A DNA stretch of 37,665 bases from an uncultured Bacteroidota bacterium (GTDB lineage: Bacteria; Bacteroidota; Bacteroidia; Bacteroidales; WCHB1-69): assembly GCA_902786595.1 (NCBI GenBank), contig CADADB010000021.1:1-37665 (forward strand). The letters are read 5' to 3'. Each line of letters begins with the position of its first letter. Within the stretch, counting starts at the first letter, position 1. The translations under genes and the position numbers were made by a program. The notes beneath the pieces are model-generated. The model searched no databases. It saw only the letters and a list, made by a program, of their open reading frames with translations, and was not told where the DNA came from. This document shows, in pieces, positions 22,401 through 28,206 of the stretch.

Positions 22401-23187
22401 CTTTGCCGTACATCTCATCGCGCACGGCGAGATACTCCCGCAACGCATTCTCTATCTGTTCTTTATAAACATTCTCTCCTTGAACATCAATATCCGTGAT
22501 AGCTGTCTCGAAAGTTGTGTGGCGGCAGTGGTCGCTCCAGTAGGTGTCTAACAGCTTGACCTCCGTGTCGGACGGGTCGCGTTTTTCGTCATTGGCGAAA
22601 TACTGCTGGATGAACTTCAGGTCTTCCAACGACATGGCCAACCCCATCTTACCGTGGAATTCGCGCAGTTGCTCCTCGGTCCATGTCCGGAATCCATCGT
22701 AAATCGGAACGTCTTGAACCTCAGGATTTTCTGTTAGCTCCAAACGGGACATGTCCTTTTCGCGAGCTTCCACCTCGTTGATGCAGTATTTCTTCACCTT
22801 CTGCCATTGCTCGGCCGTCAAATCCCCTTCAATGACAAATAGGTTCGCGCTTTTGATGACCGCTTCCGTCTTGGGATTCAGGAGCTTAAGGCACTGCATG
22901 GCGCTGTCGGCGCGCTGATCGAACTGTCCAGGCAGGAACTCTACGGCAAAGTATTTCAGTCCGTCCAATGAAAATTCGTGGAAGACCTCATCAGTCACGG
23001 GCTCGGAGAAAACCACGCTTTCGGCTTTCGCGAGCAAATCCTCCTCTATATTGAATATATCATAGACCTTCAAATGGCGAAGGTTTGTGATGTTAAGGTT
23101 AAAATTCTGATTCAAAGTGGCTTTCAAACTGTCTGCTTCGACTTGAAAACCAGGTTTCTTTTCTACAAAGATACGGGCGTCACGCAT
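19471..23187 (-). CDS. purL: Phosphoribosylformylglycinamidine synthase (long, single-chain)
   Basis: 1238 residues from the ATG at 23185-23187 ([18 protein letters not shown]); an upstream TTG twelve codons earlier is discarded because it overlaps the promoter box. The enzyme makes FGAM from FGAR, glutamine and ATP in purine synthesis. The synthase half shows [41 protein letters not shown] and [16 protein letters not shown]. The C-terminal glutaminase domain starts near [17 protein letters not shown], with the nucleophile cysteine in [14 protein letters not shown] and the His/Glu in SHGEGKF. The fused PurL/PurQ form is usual for Bacteroidota. It is first of a probable operon with the BFN gene and recQ, and divergent from the peptidase gene. 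Confidence 0.97.
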   Translation of the reverse strand: [1238 protein letters not shown]

Positions 23188-23212
23188 ATTTCGGATATTA
23201 TTTAAGACGGTG

Positions 23213-23220
23213 CAAAGATA
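23213..23220 (-). promoter_or_regulatory. -7 promoter box of purL
   Basis: TATCTTTG on the minus strand, 25 nt before the ATG. Its position supports the downstream ATG start. Confidence 0.6.
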
Positions 23221-23230
23221 CAATTTTTAA

Positions 23231-23265
23231 TGGTTATTGGTTATAGGTTATGGGTTATTGAAGCT
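23231..23265. repeat. GGTTATR heptamer tract in the purL/peptidase divergent spacer
   Basis: GGTTATT, GGTTATA, GGTTATG, GGTTATT, then GAAGCT. It shares an identical 27-nt segment with 9504-9537 (inverted) and differs from 19287-19320 by one heptamer. Confidence 0.85.
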
Positions 23266-23287
23266 ACTCACCGCTCACTAAAAAAAC

Positions 23288-23295
23288 TATCTTTG
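23288..23295 (+). promoter_or_regulatory. -7 promoter box of the prolyl oligopeptidase gene
   Basis: TATCTTTG, 28 nt before the ATG at 23324. Confidence 0.6.
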
Positions 23296-23323
23296 CACTT
23301 TCGAAATCATTAAAATCATATCA

Positions 23324-25453
23324 ATGAAAAAACTAACTATCAGTATTTTAGCATTAAGCACCATCATTATGCTTGCAGCTTGTCATAAGAAAAACAACCA
23401 GATTCCTAAGGTGGAATATCCCGAAACCAAGAAATGCGACACCGTGGATCATTATTTTGGTGTGGCCGTTCCTGACCCCTACCGCTGGCTGGAGGATGAC
23501 TATTCCGAGGAGACCGCCGCGTGGGTGAAGGCGCAGAACGAGGTGACTAACAAGTTCTTGGCGCAGATTCCCTATCGTGAGAAGATGAAGAAACATCTGT
23601 TGGATATCATGAATTACCCGAAGGAGGGTGCGCCGTGGAAAAAGGGCGACCGCTACTTCTTCTACCGCAACGATGGTCTGCAGAACCAGAGCGTGCTCTA
23701 CTACAAGAATTCCCTTGACGGTAAAGCCATTGAGCTGCTCGATCCCAACAAACTCTCCAATGACGGCACCGTGGCGCTCTCCACGCTCGACATCTCCGAT
23801 GACGGCAAGTATCTCGGTTACGCCATCTCCCGTAACGGCAGTGATTGGCAGGAAATTTACGTCAAGGACATTGCGACGGGCAAGGATTTGGACGACCATC
23901 TCGTGTGGGTGAAGTTCTCCGGCATCGCTTGGAAGGATGACGGCTTCTTCTACAGCCGCTTCCCGGAGCCCAAGAACGAACTCTCCGGGGTAAACGAGAA
24001 TGGCAAACTCTACTACCACAAAGTCGGCACCGACCAAAAAGAGGATAAATTAGCTTACGAAGATCGCACCAACCCGAACCTTAGCTTTAGCGCAGAGGTT
24101 GTCAACAAACGCTATCTGGTGATTTACGGTAGCGAATCCACATCGGGCAATTCGCTGTATTACAAAGATTTGAATGATCCGAAAGCACAGTTTATCAAGG
24201 CGGTGACCGACTTTACGGATGACTACAGCGTGATAGACGAGATTGACGGCCATTTCCTCGTGATGACCAACCACAACGCGCCCGAATACCAGGTCATTAG
24301 CATCCCGATTGGCAGTCTGACGACGATGGGATGGACCGATGTCATTCCCGCCACCAAGGGCGAAGTCCTCGCAGGTGTGAGCCATATCGGTAAAAGGTTG
24401 ATTGCCAACTATACCAAGGACGCCCATTCCGTGGTGAAGATTTTCGATGAGGGCGGCAAGTTCCTCGCCAATCTCGACAATGACCAGATCGGTTCCATTG
24501 GCGGTTTCAGCGGCGAGGCCGACGACACCGAGACCTTCTACACGGTCACCTCATACGTGACGCCCGCGACCATCTACCGCTACGATGTCTCGAACAACAA
24601 ATCGACGCTGTACAAGAAATCCGAAATCAAGTTCAACTCCGACGAATATGTGACGGAGCAGAAATTCTATACCTCCAAGGACGGCACAAAGATTCCGATG
24701 TTCATCACTCACAAGAAAGGCATCAAGTTGGACGGAAGCAACCCGACGCTACTCTACGGTTACGGCGGTTTCAACATCTCGCTCACGCCAAGTTTCAGCG
24801 CGACCCGTTTGGCCTGGCTGGAGCAGGGCGGTGTGTATGCTGTGGCCAACCTTCGCGGCGGTGGCGAGTATGGCAAGGAGTGGCACGAGGCCGGTACGAA
24901 GCTGAAGAAGCAGAACGTTTTCGACGACTGTATTGCTGCGGCTGAGTTCCTGATTGCACAGGGCTACACCAGCAAGGAAAAGCTTGCGGTGATGGGCGGT
25001 TCCAACGGCGGTCTGCTCGTGGGTGCGGTCGTGAACCAGCGTCCCGACCTCTTCGCCGTGGCCATCCCGGAAGTGGGTGTCATGGACATGCTGCGCTACC
25101 ACAAGTTCACCATTGGCCGCTACTGGGCCGTGGATTACGGCACCAGCGAGGACAGCAAGGAGATGTTCGAGTACCTCTACAAATACTCGCCACTGCATTC
25201 CATCCAGAACGGCAAGGAGTACCCTGCCATCTTGGTGACCACCGCCGATCACGACGACCGTGTGGTGCCCGCGCATTCGTTCAAGTACGCCGCGACTCTG
25301 CAAAACAGCGACATCGGGGACAAGCCGCACCTTATCCGCATTGAGAGCAACGCGGGTCACGGTGCCGGCAAACCCCTTGACAAGGCCGTCGATGAAATTG
25401 TGGATATCTACTCGTTCATGTTCTTTAACATGGGAGTGGAGCCGAAGTACTAA
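23324..25453 (+). CDS. Prolyl oligopeptidase (S9A), lipoprotein
   Basis: 709 residues. The signal MKKLTISILALSTIIM leads to a lipobox ending in C20 (LAACHKK), so it is probably a periplasmic or outer-membrane lipoprotein. An N-terminal segment (YFGVAVPDPYRWLEDDYSEET) and a seven-bladed propeller precede the alpha/beta hydrolase domain. The catalytic triad is S560 (MGGSNGGLL), D645 (DHDDRVVP) and H679 (NAGHGAGKP), almost the numbering of the mammalian enzyme. It cleaves proline-containing peptides of limited length, consistent with the amino-acid-fermenting lifestyle implied by kamDE. It is monocistronic. Its TAA stop opens a TAATTCA heptamer tract. Confidence 0.96.
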   Translation: MKKLTISILALSTIIMLAACHKKNNQIPKVEYPETKKCDTVDHYFGVAVPDPYRWLEDDYSEETAAWVKAQNEVTNKFLAQIPYREKMKKHLLDIMNYPKEGAPWKKGDRYFFYRNDGLQNQSVLYYKNSLDGKAIELLDPNKLSNDGTVALSTLDISDDGKYLGYAISRNGSDWQEIYVKDIATGKDLDDHLVWVKFSGIAWKDDGFFYSRFPEPKNELSGVNENGKLYYHKVGTDQKEDKLAYEDRTNPNLSFSAEVVNKRYLVIYGSESTSGNSLYYKDLNDPKAQFIKAVTDFTDDYSVIDEIDGHFLVMTNHNAPEYQVISIPIGSLTTMGWTDVIPATKGEVLAGVSHIGKRLIANYTKDAHSVVKIFDEGGKFLANLDNDQIGSIGGFSGEADDTETFYTVTSYVTPATIYRYDVSNNKSTLYKKSEIKFNSDEYVTEQKFYTSKDGTKIPMFITHKKGIKLDGSNPTLLYGYGGFNISLTPSFSATRLAWLEQGGVYAVANLRGGGEYGKEWHEAGTKLKKQNVFDDCIAAAEFLIAQGYTSKEKLAVMGGSNGGLLVGAVVNQRPDLFAVAIPEVGVMDMLRYHKFTIGRYWAVDYGTSEDSKEMFEYLYKYSPLHSIQNGKEYPAILVTTADHDDRVVPAHSFKYAATLQNSDIGDKPHLIRIESNAGHGAGKPLDKAVDEIVDIYSFMFFNMGVEPKY

Positions 25454-25478
25454 TTCATAATTCATAATGCATAATGAA
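25451..25478. repeat. TAATKCA heptamer tract at the peptidase stop
   Basis: TAATTCA, TAATTCA, TAATGCA, TAATGAA in direct succession. The first TAA is the stop codon. Confidence 0.9.
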
Positions 25479-25527
25479 GAATGACGTGAGATGTAGGACA
25501 TTTGGTTGAGAAGCGGACAAAAGAATG

Positions 25528-25555
25528 GTAGAGGCGTGCTGAGGCGCGTCTCTAC
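25528..25555. repeat. 28-bp palindrome, GTAGAGACG family, between convergent genes
   Basis: Arms GTAGAGGCGTGC and GCGCGTCTCTAC with two imperfect pairs. As at recQ, the TAG in its arm on the minus strand is the stop codon of the adjacent gene (25552-25554). Confidence 0.8.
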
Positions 25556-26673
25556 TTTGTTATAGAGGTGGCCGTTATTGCCGCTGACGCGAACGCGAAG
25601 AATAGGTTGTATCCTCCGCAAACGCCATCCACATCCAACATTTCGCCCAGAATGCAGAGGTTCTTGAATCTTTTTGCGGAGAAGTTTCCGTCAATCTCTG
25701 ACAGGTCGATGCCGCCGTGGCACACTTGCGCCCCTTCTAACGGATAGGTGTCATCGATTTGGAAGGCGAGGCGATGGATGTCAAAGGGCTTTTGATGGTA
25801 AAAGGCGGCCAATTTCGGATGTAAAAGTCCGGTGGTGTTGCGATTGTCGCGTAAATAAGTGTCTGTGTCGAAATTTTCGTCCCAGTAGGTGAGGTTGATC
25901 TCCAAACGGCAATTCTTCGTGGAAGGCAACCGGCGGTAGTAGGCCGACAAGTTCATGATGACAATGCCGGAGACCCCGTCATCCTTGAACGTGATTTCCC
26001 CAGACTCTTTGTGAATCAGTTTCTTATTTTGGTACAATGAAACGACAGCTTTCGTTCTGCAGCCCGATAGTGACTTTGGATAATCTTTTAGGATAAAACC
26101 TGACAAAGAAGATTCTAATGGGTTGATTTTCAGTGCTAAATCCTGCAAATAGTAATTGTAGTTCCGTTGGTTTTTTGGAATCATGCCTGCAGGAGATCCT
26201 GATGCCAGAACCAAAACGTCGAATGGGGTGGGGTAGTCGTTGATTACCCACTTATAGTTTTTATACTCAAGATGTTGGATGTCGTAATTTGTCTCTAATC
26301 GGACATTTTCATGGAGATATAGGGTCAGCACATCGACCACGGTTTGGGAGAATTGCGAAGCGGGATAGACGCGCCCTTCCTCATCGGTAATCGTCACTAA
26401 ACCCCATTCAGCGAACTGGCTTTCAAGCTGTTCCGGAGAATAATGATGTAGCAGTTCTGCGATAAATTCCGGTTGGTTGTAGTGTTCGGGACGGATATAG
26501 CGGTTGAAGATGTTGGCCTTGCCACCGCCGGAGGCACGCAGTTTCGCCCCCACCTGACGGTTTTTCTCGAAGACGGTGACATACATTTCTGGCGATTCGG
26601 AAAGCTTCTTCGCTAAGAAGAGTCCCGAGGCGCCCGCCCCGATAATGGCGATATGTTTTCGCTTACAACTCAT
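25552..26673 (-). CDS. FAD-dependent oxidoreductase, HI0933/YhiN family
   Basis: 373 residues. The N-terminal dinucleotide-binding motif is G12-A-G14-A-S-G17 (IAIIGAGASGLFLAK) with the FAD ribose acidic residue in VFEKN. The family signature GAKLRASGGGKANIFN follows, and the C-terminus has the conserved ending LCILGEMLDVDGVCGGYNLFFAFASA. Members of PF03486 (HI0933-like) are flavoproteins of poorly defined substrate. At 373 residues it is a little shorter than the usual ~400. Its ATG overlaps the gmk stop by four bases (ATGA), so the two are translationally coupled. Confidence 0.9.
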   Translation of the reverse strand: MSCKRKHIAIIGAGASGLFLAKKLSESPEMYVTVFEKNRQVGAKLRASGGGKANIFNRYIRPEHYNQPEFIAELLHHYSPEQLESQFAEWGLVTITDEEGRVYPASQFSQTVVDVLTLYLHENVRLETNYDIQHLEYKNYKWVINDYPTPFDVLVLASGSPAGMIPKNQRNYNYYLQDLALKINPLESSLSGFILKDYPKSLSGCRTKAVVSLYQNKKLIHKESGEITFKDDGVSGIVIMNLSAYYRRLPSTKNCRLEINLTYWDENFDTDTYLRDNRNTTGLLHPKLAAFYHQKPFDIHRLAFQIDDTYPLEGAQVCHGGIDLSEIDGNFSAKRFKNLCILGEMLDVDGVCGGYNLFFAFASAAITATSITK

Positions 26674-27239
26674 TCTTTGTCAAGGAATTCACGGATGGTT
26701 TGGAGCATCTCCTCCCGAGCGTCGTCAAGATTGTCGTTGAGGATGATTTTGTCGAATTGCGGGGCGAAGGAGAGCTCGTACTCGGCTTTCTCCACGCGTT
26801 TGCGCAAGGACTCTTCGGTTTCGGTGCCGCGTTTGCGAAGCCGGTTCTCTAATTCCTGTACCGTAGGGGGTTCCACAAAGATGGCTAACGCCTTGTCGCC
26901 GAAGTACTTCTTAATGTTCAGTCCGCCCTTCACATCCACGTCGAAAATCACGACCTTGCCTTCATCCCATATACGCTGGATTTCGCTCTTGAGAGTGCCG
27001 TAGAATTGGTTGGCATAGACCTCTTCCCATTCCAAAAACGCATCGTGGCGAATGCCTTTCTTAAAGTCATCGACCGAAAGGAAATGGTAGTCTTTGCCGT
27101 TGATTTCCCCTTCGCGCTTTGCGCGGGTGGTGGCAGAGGTGGAAAACCGAAGTTCGGGAAGAAACTGTAGCACATGCTTGACGATGGAGGTCTTTCCGGC
27201 TCCCGACGGCGCGGATACAATGATTACTTTGCCATTCAT
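26670..27239 (-). CDS. gmk: Guanylate kinase
   Basis: 189 residues from the ATG at 27237-27239 (MNGKVIIVSAPSGAGKTS); a longer upstream reading would run through the promoter. It phosphorylates GMP to GDP with ATP. The P-loop is residues 9-17 (SAPSGAGKT). The GMP-binding region has STSATTRAKREGEINGKDYHFLS, and the lid has NRLRKRGTETEESLRKRV. The length is standard. It is first of a two-gene unit with the YhiN-type flavoprotein. Confidence 0.97.
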   Translation of the reverse strand: MNGKVIIVSAPSGAGKTSIVKHVLQFLPELRFSTSATTRAKREGEINGKDYHFLSVDDFKKGIRHDAFLEWEEVYANQFYGTLKSEIQRIWDEGKVVIFDVDVKGGLNIKKYFGDKALAIFVEPPTVQELENRLRKRGTETEESLRKRVEKAEYELSFAPQFDKIILNDNLDDAREEMLQTIREFLDKE

Positions 27240-27258
27240 ATCAGGTTGTTTTAGGCGG

Positions 27259-27266
27259 CAAAGGTA
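27259..27266 (-). promoter_or_regulatory. -7 promoter box of gmk
   Basis: TACCTTTG on the minus strand, 19 nt before the gmk ATG. Confidence 0.55.
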
Positions 27267-27324
27267 CAAAAAAATCAAAAATGCACGTCGGGAGACTCAG
27301 GAACATTTCATAATGCAAAAAATG

Positions 27325-27332
27325 TATTTTTG
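27325..27332 (+). promoter_or_regulatory. -7 promoter box of the short-chain dehydrogenase gene
   Basis: TATTTTTG preceded by an A-tract; 44 nt before the ATG. The 17-nt context equals that of the promoter at 2785-2801 on the other strand. Confidence 0.6.
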
Positions 27333-27376
27333 TAATTGAAATCCTATTGAATTTATCACAGTTTAATATATTGATT

Positions 27377-28132
27377 ATGAATAAGATTGTAATGGTAACT
27401 GGTGCTACGAGCGGTATTGGGCTCGGATGTGCACGGAAATTCGCCGAGAATGGCGACAAACTGATTCTGACCGGACGCAATGAGCAGAAACTGGAAGAAA
27501 TCCGCAAGGAACTGACAGACAAGGGCACACAGGTGTTGACATTGGTGTTCGATGTCCGGGATCGCGAGAAAGCCACGCAGTGCATCAACGCACTTCCCGA
27601 GGAATGGAAAGACATCGATGTGTTGGTGAACAATGCCGGCTTGGCGCTTGGACTGGAACCTGAATATGAAGGCAGTTTCGAGGATTGGGAGACGATGATC
27701 GATACCAACATCAAGGGTTTACTGACGATGACCCGACTTATCGTGCCGGGGATGGTACAGCGCGACCGGGGGCACATCATCAACATCGGTTCGGTGGCCG
27801 GTGATGCCGCGTACGCCAACGGCAATGTCTATTGCGCCACCAAGTCGGCCGTGAAAACCATCACGGACGGATTGCGCATAGATGTGGCAAGCAGTGCCGT
27901 CAGGGTGACGAACCTCAAACCAGGACTTGTGGAGACTAATTTCAGTAACACCCGTTTCCATGGCGACACGGAACGTGCGGCCAACGTATATAAGGGCATC
28001 AAACCGCTTACCGGCGACGACATTGCGGACGTAGCTGTATATGCTGCTAACGCGCCCGCCCACGTGCAAATCGCCGAGGTACTGATCCTCGCCACTCATC
28101 AAGGCAGCGGTAGCGTTATTGTAAGAAAATAG
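27377..28132 (+). CDS. Short-chain dehydrogenase/reductase (YdfG-like)
   Basis: 251 residues from the ATG at 27377; an upstream TTG is ignored because it would add residues before the canonical MNKIVMVTGATSGIG. The cofactor motif TGATSGIG spans residues 8-15, NNAG 85-88, and the catalytic S139, Y152 and K156 are all present (YCATK). R34 after the second strand (LTGRN) suggests NADP. The closing EVLILATHQGSGSVIVRK resembles the NADP-dependent 3-hydroxy acid (serine/allo-threonine) dehydrogenases YdfG. The exact substrate is uncertain. Confidence 0.92.
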   Translation: MNKIVMVTGATSGIGLGCARKFAENGDKLILTGRNEQKLEEIRKELTDKGTQVLTLVFDVRDREKATQCINALPEEWKDIDVLVNNAGLALGLEPEYEGSFEDWETMIDTNIKGLLTMTRLIVPGMVQRDRGHIINIGSVAGDAAYANGNVYCATKSAVKTITDGLRIDVASSAVRVTNLKPGLVETNFSNTRFHGDTERAANVYKGIKPLTGDDIADVAVYAANAPAHVQIAEVLILATHQGSGSVIVRK

Positions 28133-28168
28133 AAGCAGCTGAAATCGCTTATTGTAGGACTGTTAGAT

Positions 28169-28187
28169 GGATCGAAACTGCCGATCC
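28169..28187. terminator. Possible terminator between convergent dehydrogenase and helicase genes
   Basis: 6-bp stem GGATCG / CGATCC with a 7-nt loop followed by TTTCATT. Weak but suitably placed. Confidence 0.4.
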
Positions 28188-28206
28188 TTTCATTCGGGCT
28201 CGGAAC

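Noticed and set aside
20743-22551. A 602-codon open frame on the plus strand opposite purL
   Set aside because: It is fully antisense to the certain purL gene, and its product is rich in His, Arg, Val and Asp without domain motifs. It is a codon-bias shadow.
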